Origin: Nocardioides sp. Arc9.136
GTDB lineage: Bacteria; Actinomycetota; Actinomycetes; Propionibacteriales; Nocardioidaceae
Direction of reading: 5' to 3'
Assembly: GCF_030506255.1 (NCBI RefSeq)
Contig: NZ_CP113431.1
Location: forward strand, 2,294,001 to 2,358,000
DNA length: 64,000 nt
In this document: positions 8,007 through 16,697 of the stretch, piece after piece
How the letters are laid out: the number at the start of each line of letters is the position of its first letter
How positions within the stretch are numbered: the stretch's first letter is position 1
Notes under the pieces: model-generated
What the model was told of the DNA's origin: nothing
The model's database searches: none
What the model saw: the letters and a program-made list of their open reading frames with translations, nothing else
Position numbers and translations under genes: made by a program

Positions 8007-8744
8007 TCAGTCCCCGAGCGCTGCGTCGAGGGCGTCGGTGAAGTCGCCGTAGGTGCGGGGCTCGAGGCGCTCACCGTCGACGAAGAACGTCGGGGTGCCC
8101 TGCACCCCGAGCGCGATGCCGTCCTCGACGTCCTTCGCGACGCGCTCGGTCGTGGCCTGGGCGGCGTACGCCTTGTCCCAGGCGGCCATGTCCAGGTCGA
8201 GGTCCTCGGCGAAGGAGCGGAACAGGTCATCGAGCGGGACCTGCTGCTCACCCCACTCCTCCTGCGTCTCGTACATCCGCTGGTACATCGCCTCGAACGC
8301 GCCCTGCTGGGCGGCGGCCTCCACCGCGCGGGCCGCGCGTTCGGCGTTGAAGTGGCCCGGCAGCGGGAAGAAGCGCGCCACGAACGTGACCCGACCCTCG
8401 TACTCGGCGCGCAGCTCCTCGACGAACGGGTACGCGGCCCGGCACGCCTCGCACTCGAAGTCGAGGAACTCCACAAAGGTCACCGAGTCCCCGGCCGCCT
8501 CGACCGCATCGACCTGGCTCGCGGCTTCGCGTGCGGAGTTCGCGGTGGAGCCGGCGGGGGCGCCGAGGATGTGGCTCTCGGAGCGGACCAGGCGCGACTC
8601 GCCGGCGCTGGTCACGTTGCCGTCGCCCGTGACGTTCCCGTTGGTGGAGTCACCGCCGCGCAGCGCCGCGGCGGTCAGGAGCGCGACGACGAGGACGGCG
8701 AACGCGCCGGCCAGGGCGAGGGAGAGCTTGAGCTGTCTGGTCAT
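8007..8744 (-). CDS. DsbA-like thiol-disulfide oxidoreductase
   Basis: This 245-residue protein is anchored by one N-terminal helix. The start at 8744 has an AAGGA box about 8 nt upstream and puts the anchor at residues 8-28; the longer frame upstream is Arg/Pro-rich and unlikely. The thioredoxin-like domain contains FECEAC as its active site and GTPTFFVDG with the cis-Pro, separated by the DsbA helical insertion. This is the classic layout of actinobacterial DsbA family proteins. It introduces disulfides into exported proteins and is re-oxidised by the VKOR encoded next. Confidence 0.92.
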   Translation of the reverse strand: MTRQLKLSLALAGAFAVLVVALLTAAALRGGDSTNGNVTGDGNVTSAGESRLVRSESHILGAPAGSTANSAREAASQVDAVEAAGDSVTFVEFLDFECEACRAAYPFVEELRAEYEGRVTFVARFFPLPGHFNAERAARAVEAAAQQGAFEAMYQRMYETQEEWGEQQVPLDDLFRSFAEDLDLDMAAWDKAYAAQATTERVAKDVEDGIALGVQGTPTFFVDGERLEPRTYGDFTDALDAALGD

Positions 8745-8925
8745 GAGGCGGAGTCCTTGCTCGCGCGCTGGGACGCGCAGATCGTGCGGGTGGGTGAAGG
8801 TGGAGTTGGCGCGCCGGCCGGGCGGCCGGCAGCCGTCTGCGGATCGCGATGCGCGCGCCGGCGCCACGGGCGGCGCGCGGGGTGGCGCGGTGGGTGGCGC
8901 GGTGGGTGGCGTGCGGGGCGGGTCA

Positions 8926-9735
8926 TCAGATGGCCACGTAGAACGACGCGGACCAGGACCGGAGCAGGTTGACCCACAGGTCCCAGTAGCCGGTGATGAG
9001 CAGGACGCCGACGGCGATCATCATCAGACCGCCGGTGCGGGTCACCCAGGCTTGGTGGCGTCGGACGAAGCTGATGACGCCGAGCATCCGTCGGAACGCG
9101 AGGCCGGCGACGATGAACGGCACGCCGAGCCCCAGGGCGTAGGCCAGGGACAGCAGGGCCCCGCGGCCGGCGGTCGCTTCGTTGAGCGACAGCGACATGA
9201 CCGCGGTCAGCGTGGGTCCGATGCAGGGGGTCCACCCGAGCCCGAACAGGGCGCCGAGCATGGGCGCCGCGGCGAGCCCGACCGCGGGGACCTTGTGGAC
9301 TCGGACGTCGCGCTGCAGCCACGGCACCAGGCCGAGGAACGCGAGTCCGACCAGGACCGTGACGGAGCCGAGGACGATGTTGATCGTCGTCGCGTGCGCG
9401 ACCAGCAAGGACCCGAGCTGCCCGAACAGCGCACCGAAGGCGACGAAGACCGCCGCGAACCCGGAGACGAACAGCAACCCGCCCAGCGCCATCCGGCCCC
9501 GGCGCGCGTGCTCGAGGTCCGCCCCGGAGAGCCCTGTGGCGTAGGCGAGATAGCCGGGCAGGAGCGGCACGACGCACGGGGAGAAGAACGAGACCAGGCC
9601 GGCGATCGCGGCGACCGGCACGGCCAGCAGCAGGGCACCGTCGAACGCGGTCGCCTGGAACCAGTCACCCACGCTCAGCGGCACCGGCCCGCCGGTCACC
9701 AGGCCGGCCATGACGCCGGCCAGAACGCCGGTCAC
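8926..9735 (-). CDS. ccdA: CcdA/DsbD-type transmembrane electron carrier
   Basis: This 269-residue protein has six membrane helices. It moves reducing equivalents from cytosolic thioredoxin to exported TlpA-like proteins for cytochrome c and related maturation. The two membrane Cys are visible in FSPCVVPLLPGYL (helix 1) and GWTPCIGPTL (helix 4), both diagnostic of the family. The GTG start at 9735 overlaps the TlpA-like stop by 4 bp. The 180-bp gap to the DsbA gene contains no gene; on the plus strand it shows GGTGGC-type repeats. Confidence 0.93.
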   Translation of the reverse strand: MTGVLAGVMAGLVTGGPVPLSVGDWFQATAFDGALLLAVPVAAIAGLVSFFSPCVVPLLPGYLAYATGLSGADLEHARRGRMALGGLLFVSGFAAVFVAFGALFGQLGSLLVAHATTINIVLGSVTVLVGLAFLGLVPWLQRDVRVHKVPAVGLAAAPMLGALFGLGWTPCIGPTLTAVMSLSLNEATAGRGALLSLAYALGLGVPFIVAGLAFRRMLGVISFVRRHQAWVTRTGGLMMIAVGVLLITGYWDLWVNLLRSWSASFYVAI

Positions 9736-10424
9736 GAGTCCTGCTCCGCAGCTGTCCGACCGCTCGCCTGGACCTCGTCGACGACACCGACGAGGGTGGC
9801 CTTCGTGGTCTCGCCAATGATGCTGGCCGCGACCTGGCCCTGGTCGTCGATGACGACCGTGGAGGGGATGGCGTTCGCGGGCAGGGTGTCGCTGAAGGTC
9901 AGGAGAGCCTCGCCCTCATCAACGACCGAGGGGGCGGTGATGCCGTACTCCCGGACGAACGCCTGCGCAGCCCCGGGGCCGGGGTCGCGAACGTTGATGC
10001 CGAGGAGTGCGACGGCGTTCTCGCCGGTGTCGGGCAGTTCGGCGTCGGCTTCGACGAGGTCGTCGGCCTCGGCCCGACAGGGCCCGCACAACGATCCCCA
10101 GACGTTGACGACGACGGTCTTCCCGGCGCCGTACTCGGCCAGCGTCAGCGACTGACCGTCGAGAGTGCGGCCGGTCAGCTCGGGCAGGGGTTCACGTTCG
10201 GCGACGGGCAGGACGGTGACGATCCCGTCGCCGGAGTTGAAGCCCTTCTCGCCGGTGCCCTGGGTCTGGGCGCAGCCGGTCAGCACGAGTGCAGCGAGAC
10301 TCGTGAGCGCCGTGAGCGCCGCGCCTTCAAGTCCGACTCTGGCTCCAGAGCGTGCCGAGGCGGCAGAAGTGGCGGTGCGGGTGGGTGTGGGCGGGAGGTT
10401 GGGGTTGAGCATGGGCGTACGCAT
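9732..10424 (-). CDS. TlpA/ResA-like thioredoxin lipoprotein
   Basis: This 230-residue exported thioredoxin is the first gene of the minus-strand oxidative-folding operon. The start at 10424 follows an AAGAGAG box and places a hydrophobic segment and the lipobox LVLTGCAQ at about residues 35-52; the longer upstream frame adds nothing sensible. The thioredoxin domain has WGSLCGPC as the active site and NAIPSTVVID as the cis-Pro region. Its electrons are expected to come from the CcdA protein whose gene overlaps its stop codon. The second TlpA protein at 4274-4936 is not a close copy. Confidence 0.9.
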   Translation of the reverse strand: MRTPMLNPNLPPTPTRTATSAASARSGARVGLEGAALTALTSLAALVLTGCAQTQGTGEKGFNSGDGIVTVLPVAEREPLPELTGRTLDGQSLTLAEYGAGKTVVVNVWGSLCGPCRAEADDLVEADAELPDTGENAVALLGINVRDPGPGAAQAFVREYGITAPSVVDEGEALLTFSDTLPANAIPSTVVIDDQGQVAASIIGETTKATLVGVVDEVQASGRTAAEQDS

Positions 10425-10610
10425 TCGGCTCTCTTGCTTGGTCCGAGGGAGGGCACATGAACCCACTGGCGTACACGTTCACCGTGCCTGAGCACCGCGT
10501 TCGGGGCCGGCGTTCGGCATGCCCCGACCTGAGGGGGCGACACCGACCGTGGGCGCGCCGGGCGTGGCGAGCGGGTCAGGGTGACGTGACGGCGCGGTGA
10601 GGTGCGCTGC

Positions 10611-11234
10611 TCAGCAGCGGAACACGCACAGTGACGCAGAGGTAGGCCCGTCGGGAACTCGGACGCGGGCCCCGAGCTCAGCAACGGCCGCCACGAGCGC
10701 CGCGAACTGGCGGCGCGTGAGGCGCCACCAACGCCGAGAGACCCTCACCGCGAGCAGTAGCGCCGCAAGGGCGGCGGCGAGGACGGCCAGGCACAGCCCG
10801 GCCAGCCCGTTGTCATGGCCTCCGTTGTCGGAGACAGACGGCAGATCGACCGCGGCCGCGAACAGCGCCGCGAACGTCGCCGCCGCCTGGGTCACTGCCT
10901 GGGCTGCCTGCTGGGCCGCCACCTCGGTCGCCTCGGTCGCGGCGATGACCGGGCCGGCCGCAGAGGCGTGGAGGTCTGATGCGAGGACAGCCGCCGGACC
11001 GCTAGCCGCTTGCGGGGCGTCCGCGTCCCCATCGACATGCCCAGCACCCGGGCCGATCAGCGTCGTCGACGCAAGAAGGGCCGCGGGCGAGGCGCAACGT
11101 CCCACGCCGGGCGCGTGGTCGGAGAGTCCGTGCATGGCGAACAGCCCGGCGAGCGCCGCGAAGAGGACAAGACCCCGGCTGGCCAGGGCGAGGGTCCATG
11201 GCCGCCGGCGAGCGGGGCTCCAGGCGGGTGACAT
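10611..11234 (-). CDS. DUF6153-type membrane protein
   Basis: This 207-residue protein has an N-terminal membrane segment carrying FAMHGLSDH and a second segment near residues 145-165 after GGHDNGLAGLCLAVL. It ends in Val-Phe-Arg-Cys. This layout (MHGL..H near the start, His-containing loop, Cys in the second helix, RC end) is shared with the genes at 11528 and 53585. The first of those is divergent and nearby. The loop is Ala-rich with fewer His/Met than in the other two. The family is actinobacterial and of unknown function; in this window it always lies beside DUF305 genes, suggesting a copper role (inference). Confidence 0.72.
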   Translation of the reverse strand: MSPAWSPARRRPWTLALASRGLVLFAALAGLFAMHGLSDHAPGVGRCASPAALLASTTLIGPGAGHVDGDADAPQAASGPAAVLASDLHASAAGPVIAATEATEVAAQQAAQAVTQAAATFAALFAAAVDLPSVSDNGGHDNGLAGLCLAVLAAALAALLLAVRVSRRWWRLTRRQFAALVAAVAELGARVRVPDGPTSASLCVFRC

Positions 11235-11527
11235 CGCCGCGAAGTCTACCGAGCGGACACGACGAGTCCGTCGTCGCGATGTGCTCCGTCCAGCTAGGTA
11301 CGCTCCACGACGTTGCCGGCACGGGCCGCGGCACGCTGCAGGGCCGGGCGCCTCGTCCGGCTACCTGGCCGTCCACGCTGTCGGCTCCCGCCGAAAGCCG
11401 GGCCGCAGACCGCTGACAGCGGACCGCCGCGGGCTGCGCCGTGACGTGCGGCGGCTACGGCGCCGTCGCGCACGACAGCCGACGGCTGTGACCGGTCGGC
11501 GGTTCCGCGCCGCTAGACTCGACGCCG
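11235..11527. other. Divergent promoter region between two DUF6153 genes
   Basis: No gene is visible in these 293 bases. The region must hold the two outward promoters. TAGACT lies about 11 nt before the ATG at 11528 and is a possible -10 for a nearly leaderless rightward transcript. I see no clear palindrome. Confidence 0.35.
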
Positions 11528-12061
11528 ATGATCCGCCGACGCCGACGTGGGCCGCGAGCTGCTGAGCTCGCAGCGCGCTGGTTCGTCCTGTTGGCAGCAC
11601 TGGTGGGTCTGTTCGCGATGCACGGCCTCTCCGACCACGGCACCGGGCCCGCACCCCTGACCACTGCCTCCGCCACCGTGGGGACCGCGAGTGCCGCCGC
11701 CGGCGTGGCGAGCGATGCCAGGAGCGCACCCGTCCCCGACGACGCCGCTGGCGCTCATGCGAGCGGGACGCCCGCCGAAGCCACCACCGCGGCCGGCGGA
11801 TGCGACGGGTCCTGCCACGCCGGCCACGGCGATAACCACCCCGGCGGTCCGAGCGGTGGTGGTCACGACATGGGCCTGATGGGGCTGTGCCTGGCCATCC
11901 TCGTCGCCGCTCTTCTCGGCGCGGTCGCCGCCTACGACCACTGGTGGACCGCCTTCCGCCGGACGCTGGGGGCCCTGGTGAGTCGCGTCGCGGTCACTGT
12001 CGCCACCAGCCGGGGCCTCGACCCACCGGATCTGCACCGTCTCTCCATCGCTAGGTGCTGA
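11528..12061 (+). CDS. DUF6153-type membrane protein
   Basis: This 177-residue paralog of the divergent gene at 10611 has the same FAMHGLSDH motif in its first helix, then a His/Asp/Gly-rich loop (CHAGHGDNHPGG, GGHDMG), a second helix with LCLAILVAAL, and a Cys-terminated end (LSIARC). The His/Met-rich extracytoplasmic loop could bind copper, which fits the adjacent DUF305 gene 109 bp downstream. No catalytic motif is seen. The family is recognised from its layout; function remains inferred. Confidence 0.75.
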   Translation: MIRRRRRGPRAAELAARWFVLLAALVGLFAMHGLSDHGTGPAPLTTASATVGTASAAAGVASDARSAPVPDDAAGAHASGTPAEATTAAGGCDGSCHAGHGDNHPGGPSGGGHDMGLMGLCLAILVAALLGAVAAYDHWWTAFRRTLGALVSRVAVTVATSRGLDPPDLHRLSIARC

Positions 12062-12169
12062 GGGACGCCGCAGCCACCGCCGTCCCCACCAATGAAGGCT
12101 GGGTCCCGCGGTGGCGTCGAGACAACCCCTCAGCCCGTTTCACCCACCCCCTTCTCAGGAGAGACACCC

Positions 12170-12880
12170 ATGCGCACCACCCTGCGTAAGCACCGCAGCA
12201 GCACCGCCCAAACCGCGCCAGCCGTTCGCCGACCGAGCGCTCGTCGCCGCGGCGTCGCGACGATCGCGGCGCTCGCCCTGACCGCGACGCTCGCCGCGTG
12301 CGGAAACGAGGGTCACTCGTCGACCGCGGACCTCTCGGCGACGCAGACCGCATCGAACGGCGACATGTTCAACGGCGCCGACGTCGACTTCGCGACCCAG
12401 ATGATCCCGCACCACGCCCAGGCCGTGCAGATGGTCGTCATGACCCAAGGCCGCGACCTCTCCCCGGAGGTTCAGGACCTCACCGCGACCATTCGCGACG
12501 CCCAGGTCCCCGAGGTCGAGGCCATGACCGACTGGCTGACCGCCTGGGACCAGGAGATCCCCGAGACGTCGCTGGACCACGCGAACGCCGGCCACGACAT
12601 GTCCGGCCACTCTGGGTCCGAGGGCGACTCCAACTCCGAGGGCATGAACGGCATGCCGGGGATGATGTCGGACGATGACATGGCCGCCTTGGAGCACGCC
12701 TCGGGCGCAGAGTTCGAGCGGATGTGGCTCGAGCTGATGATCGAGCACCACAAGGGCGCGATCGAGATGGCGCAGGTCGAGCAGGAAGACGGTCTGTACC
12801 CCGACGCGGTCGCGCTGGCGGAGACCATCGTGTTTGACCAGCAGGCGGAGATCGAGCGGATGGAGGAGCTGCTCGGCTGA
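12170..12880 (+). CDS. DUF305 lipoprotein (ferritin-like, metal-stress associated)
   Basis: This 236-residue exported lipoprotein is chosen to start at 12170, after a CAGGAGA box. The lipobox is TLAACG, about residue 45. The DUF305 domain is clear: MIPHHAQAVQM in the first helix and MIEHHKGAIEMA in the second, with a Met/His-rich linker (GHDMSGHSG, GMNGMPGMM). DUF305 proteins are four-helix bundles often found with copper efflux and oxidation genes. It is closely related to the protein encoded at 52816, pointing to two copies of one copper module in this window. Confidence 0.9.
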   Translation: MRTTLRKHRSSTAQTAPAVRRPSARRRGVATIAALALTATLAACGNEGHSSTADLSATQTASNGDMFNGADVDFATQMIPHHAQAVQMVVMTQGRDLSPEVQDLTATIRDAQVPEVEAMTDWLTAWDQEIPETSLDHANAGHDMSGHSGSEGDSNSEGMNGMPGMMSDDDMAALEHASGAEFERMWLELMIEHHKGAIEMAQVEQEDGLYPDAVALAETIVFDQQAEIERMEELLG

Positions 12881-13046
12881 GTCCCGCCCGGTAGCTCTGC
12901 GTCCGCCCCGCGAGGGGCCGGGCCGGTCGTTTCCCAGCACCGGTAGCGCCCAGCCCTCACCGCTTCTGAGCGTTACCGCGACCGGCCCGGGCCCCCCACG
13001 GGAGGGCGACGCGGCATCCGTTCCGGCTCCCGACGAGCCACCCACC

Positions 13047-13619
13047 ATGAGCACTTCCCACACCACTCCGAACCACCGCCCGGCGGAGGCCCGCGACGAG
13101 GCGCCAACCCGCCGTCGGGCAGCGCGGTCGCCATCGGAGCCGCGGGCCTCCTGCTGGCCGGCGTCCTCGTGGCCTTCGCGCTCGTCGGCGACGACGGGGA
13201 CGACTCGCACCACGGCACAGGTGGCCTCGCGGCCGGCGGAGAACCCATCGGCCACATCCACGGCCTCGCGCCGACCGCCGACGGCGGGATGCTGTTCGCG
13301 CCCACTTCGGCGTCTTCGCCGTCACCCCGGACGACCAGCTCGAGCCCCACGGCGACCGTCGCTCCGACACCATGGCGTTCACCGACGCCGGCCCGGACAC
13401 CTACCTCGCCTCAGGCCACCCGACCATCGACGAACGCGACAAGCCGATCAACGCCCGCCTGCTGACCTCCACCGACGGCGGCCACACCTGGCAGGAGACC
13501 GCCCTGGCCGGGCAGGTCGACTTCCACGCCCTCGACCACCCGACGGCCGCACGTGAGGCATCGACTCGGTCACCGGCCGGCTCATGACCGCCACCGTCAC
13601 CATCCCGAAACTCTCTTAG
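13047..13619 (+). pseudogene. Broken exported protein of the 'F510_1955-type glycosylhydrolase' family
   Basis: Three plus-strand frames must be joined to read one protein: MSTSHTTPNHRP, then a membrane anchor (GAAGLLLAGVLVAFALVGDD) with GHIHGLAPTADGGMLFAPT, then FGVFAVTPDDQLEP through TMAFTDAGPDTYLASGHP, TSTDGGHTWQETAL and DFHALDH, and finally GIDSVTGRLMTATV ending at TAG 13617. The frame changes fall near 13110, 13300 and 13550. The family is a membrane-anchored beta-propeller-like protein found beside DUF305 and DUF6153 genes; intact members are longer, so the 3' part has also been lost. Non-functional as it stands. Confidence 0.7.
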
Positions 13620-13651
13620 CCGTGGCCGCTGTCAGCGGGAGTCGGCAATCA

Positions 13652-13670
13652 ATGATCTTGCCGTTATCAT
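13652..13670 (+). promoter_or_regulatory. Likely operator/-10 of the second CmtR-like gene
   Basis: ATGAT-N9-ATCAT forms an inverted repeat over 13652-13670. TATCAT (13665-13670) ends 6 nt before the ATG at 13677, so it works as a -10 for a leaderless transcript, as at 1105. No good -35 is visible. Confidence 0.4.
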
Positions 13671-13676
13671 CGGTCC

Positions 13677-14075
13677 ATGGCAATGACAACGGAGAACTTC
13701 GACCCTGTCCTGCGGCGGGGAGCGGCGCTGTTCCACGGACTCGCCGACCGCAACCGGCTGGCGATCGTGCGCCATCTCGCTCACGGCGAGCGCCGCGTGG
13801 TGGATCTGACCCGGGAGCTCGGGCTCGCGCAGGGCACGGTGTCCGGTCACCTCGCCTGCCTGCGCGACTGCGGCCTGATCGTGGGCCGTCCCGAGGGTCG
13901 TCAGATGTTCTACTCCATCGCCCACCCCGAGCTGATGGACCTGCTCGGCACCGCCGAGCAGCTCCTTGCCCTGACTGGCGAGACGGTGGAGCTCTGTCCC
14001 CGCTACGGCCCCTCCGCTACCGCCGCCGAATCTCATCCCGAAATTCCGACCACCACGAAGGACCCTGGACTGTGA
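13677..14075 (+). CDS. ArsR/SmtB-family Cd/Pb sensor, CmtR-like
   Basis: This 132-residue winged-helix repressor is very similar in layout to CmtR. ACLRDCGL carries the Cys pair in the DNA-binding helix, and ELCPRYG carries the third ligand. The HTH is VVDLTRELGLAQGTVSGHL. The CadA ATPase starts inside its stop (GTGA overlap), so sensor and pump are coupled. No RBS precedes the ATG, and a -10-like TATCAT lies directly upstream, indicating leaderless translation. It is related to but clearly different from the sensor at 1117, which suggests two separate metal circuits. Confidence 0.92.
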   Translation: MAMTTENFDPVLRRGAALFHGLADRNRLAIVRHLAHGERRVVDLTRELGLAQGTVSGHLACLRDCGLIVGRPEGRQMFYSIAHPELMDLLGTAEQLLALTGETVELCPRYGPSATAAESHPEIPTTTKDPGL

Positions 14076-16042
14076 CGGACGCTTGCGGCTGCGGCCCCGA
14101 CGAACCACGCAACGACGACGGAGAGCTGGAGGAGCACGAGCCCGAACGGCTGTGGGAGGTCAGCGAACTCCAGTTCGCCGCTCTCGCTGGGCTTTTCCTG
14201 ATCGCCGGCTACGCGGCTGACCTCAACGACGCCTCCCGGAGTGTGGTGACCGGGCTGAACGCCATCGCCCTGGCGCTCGGCGCCTGGACCTTCGTTCCCA
14301 ACACGCTGAGGCGGCTGGCCAAGGGCAAGATCGGCGTCGGCACCCTGATGACGATCGCCGCCGTGGGCGCGGTCATCCTCGGCGAGGTCGCCGAGGCTGC
14401 GATGCTGGCCTTCCTCTACTCCATCAGCGAGGGGCTGGAGGAGTACGCCGTGGCCCGCACACGCCGGGGCCTCCGAGCCCTGCTCTCACTGGTCCCGGCC
14501 GAGGCCACCCTCCTCCGCGGCGGCAGCCAGGTCACCGTCGCCCCCGCCGAGCTCACCATCGGTGACCTGCTCCTGGTCCGGCCCGGCGAACGGGTCGCGA
14601 CCGACGGCATCATCCGCACCGGCCGCACCGCCCTGGATGTCTCCGCCCTCACCGGCGAGTCCGTCCCGGTCGAAGCCAGTCCGGGCGACACCGTCTACGC
14701 AGGCTCCATCAACGGCACCGGCGTCCTCGAGGTCGAGGTCACCACCACCGCCGAGGACAACTCCCTGGCCCGGATCGTCAACATCGTCGAGGCCGAGCAG
14801 TCCCGCAAGGGCGACGCCCAGAGGTTGGCCGACCGCATCGCTAAGCCCTTGGTCCCCGGGATCATGGTCCTCGCCGCACTCATCGCTGTCGTCGGCAGCC
14901 TGCTCGGTGACCCCGCCACCTGGATCGAGCGCGCCCTGGTCGTCCTGGTCGCCGCCTCCCCGTGCGCGCTGGCGATCTCCGTGCCGGTCACGGTGGTCGC
15001 CGCCATCGGCGCCGCCAGCCGCATCGGCGCCCTGGTCAAGGGCGGCGCCGCCCTCGAGGCGCTCGGCCGGATCCGGGCCGTGGCCCTGGACAAGACCGGC
15101 ACCCTGACCCGCAACCAGCCCGCCGTCGTCGATGTAGCCACCGCTCCCGGTCACACCCGCGAGCAGGTCCTCGACATTGCCGCCGCCCTGGAGTCCCGCA
15201 GCGAGCACCCCCTCGCGCGCGCCATCCTCGCCGCCGTTCCTGAACACAGAGATGCCGAGGGCGTCGAGTCCGTCACCGGCGCCGGCCTCACTGGAATCGT
15301 CGACGGCCGGCCGGCTCGTCTGGGCCGGCCCGGCTGGATCACGGCCGGCGGGCTCGCCGAGCCGGTGACCCGCATGCAGGAAGCGGGCGCCACCGCGGTG
15401 CTGGTGGAGTACGACGGGGCCGTGATCGGCTCCGTCGCCGTCCGCGACGACCTGCGCCCCGAGGCCGCAGAAGTGGTTGCCCGGCTCCGGGCCGGGGGTT
15501 ACCAGGTCGCCATGCTCACCGGCGACAACGAGCGCACCGCTACCGCCTTGGCCGCACAGGCCGGCATCACCGAGGTGCACGCCGAGCTCCGCCCCGAGGA
15601 CAAGTCGGCCATCATTCACCGTCTCCGGCAGGACCGACCGACCGCGATGGTCGGTGACGGCGTCAACGACGCCCCCGCCTTGGCCACCGCCGACGTGGGG
15701 ATCGCGATGGGTGCGATGGGCAGCGACGTGGCGATCGAGACCGCAGACGTCGCCCTGATGGGTGAGGATCTGCGCCACCTGCCGCACAGCCTTACCCACG
15801 CCCGCCGCGCCAGGTCGATCATGTTGCAGAACGTGGGCCTCTCCCTCGTCCTGATCGCGATTCTGATCCCCCTGGCCGCCCTCGGCGTCCTTGGGCTTGC
15901 CGCGGTCGTCCTCGTCCACGAGATCGCGGAGATCTTCGTGATCGGCAACGGCGTGCGCGCCGGACGCGCCCGCCCGCTTCCCCCGGCACCCGCGAGCAGC
16001 ACCGCGGTCGAAGCTGTGTCAATGGAAATCGTGGTCAGGTGA
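14072..16042 (+). CDS. cadA: P1B-type Cd/Zn/Pb-exporting ATPase, CadA-like
   Basis: This 656-residue heavy-metal pump starts at GTG 14072, overlapping the sensor gene; the open frame upstream is not coding. A short N-terminus with CGCG replaces the full HMA domain. All core motifs are present: TGES (actuator), DKTGTLT (phosphorylation Asp), SEHPLA (ATP binding) and [10 protein letters not shown] (hinge). The membrane metal site reads SPCALA, the variant of Zn/Cd/Pb pumps rather than the CPC of copper pumps. HEIAEIFV in the last helix also suits that group. It is coupled to lspA downstream by a 4-bp overlap. Confidence 0.95.
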   Translation: MTDACGCGPDEPRNDDGELEEHEPERLWEVSELQFAALAGLFLIAGYAADLNDASRSVVTGLNAIALALGAWTFVPNTLRRLAKGKIGVGTLMTIAAVGAVILGEVAEAAMLAFLYSISEGLEEYAVARTRRGLRALLSLVPAEATLLRGGSQVTVAPAELTIGDLLLVRPGERVATDGIIRTGRTALDVSALTGESVPVEASPGDTVYAGSINGTGVLEVEVTTTAEDNSLARIVNIVEAEQSRKGDAQRLADRIAKPLVPGIMVLAALIAVVGSLLGDPATWIERALVVLVAASPCALAISVPVTVVAAIGAASRIGALVKGGAALEALGRIRAVALDKTGTLTRNQPAVVDVATAPGHTREQVLDIAAALESRSEHPLARAILAAVPEHRDAEGVESVTGAGLTGIVDGRPARLGRPGWITAGGLAEPVTRMQEAGATAVLVEYDGAVIGSVAVRDDLRPEAAEVVARLRAGGYQVAMLTGDNERTATALAAQAGITEVHAELRPEDKSAIIHRLRQDRPTAMVGDGVNDAPALATADVGIAMGAMGSDVAIETADVALMGEDLRHLPHSLTHARRARSIMLQNVGLSLVLIAILIPLAALGVLGLAAVVLVHEIAEIFVIGNGVRAGRARPLPPAPASSTAVEAVSMEIVVR

Positions 16043-16578
16043 GCCGCGGACTGGCCGACACAACCGCTCCCTCGCGCACCGGTCGCGGAGCGGTATTGGT
16101 GGCAGCGGCGACCGTCGCGGCGGTCGACTTGACCGCGAAGGCGATCTCCGAGGCACGGCTCGCCGACTCGACCGTCGATTTCGGGCTGCTCCAGCTGCGA
16201 CTGGGCTACAACTCCGGCGTCGCGTTCAGCATGGCCGACAACCTGCCAGCCGGGGTGATTGTCGCTGTCACCGCAGCCATCTGCGTGGCGTTTGCTGTCT
16301 ACGCCTGGTTCCGGGCTCCGAGAGCGGGTCGGATCGAGCGAGTCGCCAGTGGCGCCGTGATCGGCGGGGCGGTCGCCAACGTCATCGACCGCGCCCGCGA
16401 CGGCGTGGTCACCGACTACCTGCACACCGGGTGGTGGCCCACCTTCAACCTCGCCGACACCTTCCTCGTGGTCGGTTGCATCACGATCGCGTTGGCGCAG
16501 GCCCGACCACAACCCACGTTGGCCGGCGACGAACCGAGTGCCGCGCACCCCTCCCCCACAGACGCCGGAGATCCCTGA
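16039..16578 (+). CDS. lspA: Signal peptidase II-like protein (LspA family)
   Basis: This 179-residue membrane protease is predicted to cut lipoprotein signal peptides. The family motifs are visible: NSGVAFS, the catalytic-Asp boxes NVIDRARDGVVTDYL and FNLADTF, and four hydrophobic helices. The GTG at 16039 overlaps the CadA stop. An extra lspA beside cadA is known from mobile metal-resistance loci. The window encodes several lipoproteins for it to process, but an accessory role in metal resistance is inference. The C-terminus is a Pro-rich cytosolic tail. Confidence 0.9.
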   Translation: MSRGLADTTAPSRTGRGAVLVAAATVAAVDLTAKAISEARLADSTVDFGLLQLRLGYNSGVAFSMADNLPAGVIVAVTAAICVAFAVYAWFRAPRAGRIERVASGAVIGGAVANVIDRARDGVVTDYLHTGWWPTFNLADTFLVVGCITIALAQARPQPTLAGDEPSAAHPSPTDAGDP

Positions 16579-16624
16579 CCAGCATCCCGGTGGGGCACTG
16601 ATAGACCGCGCCGCGGGCGGTTGC

Positions 16625-16641
16625 CCCAGGCTGCGCCTGGG
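16625..16641. terminator. Short hairpin between lspA and cadD
   Basis: CCCAGGC-TGC-GCCTGGG is a perfect 7-bp stem with a 3-nt loop, about 47 bp after the lspA stop. No U-run follows on either strand, so it may attenuate or protect the transcript rather than end it. Confidence 0.35.
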
Positions 16642-16697
16642 TCCGCCACCGTCCACGCCCCGTCGCTGTGCCCTTGGCGAAAGGAAACGCACACCAC

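Noticed and set aside
8870..8930. GGTGGC-rich tandem repeats as a CRISPR or regulatory array
   Set aside because: Simple GC-rich triplet-type repetition without spacers; no CRISPR-like repeat was found anywhere in the window.
8053..10155. Long plus-strand frame of 700 codons opposite the DsbA, CcdA and TlpA genes
   Set aside because: Antisense shadow; the minus-strand proteins have active-site motifs and coupled starts.
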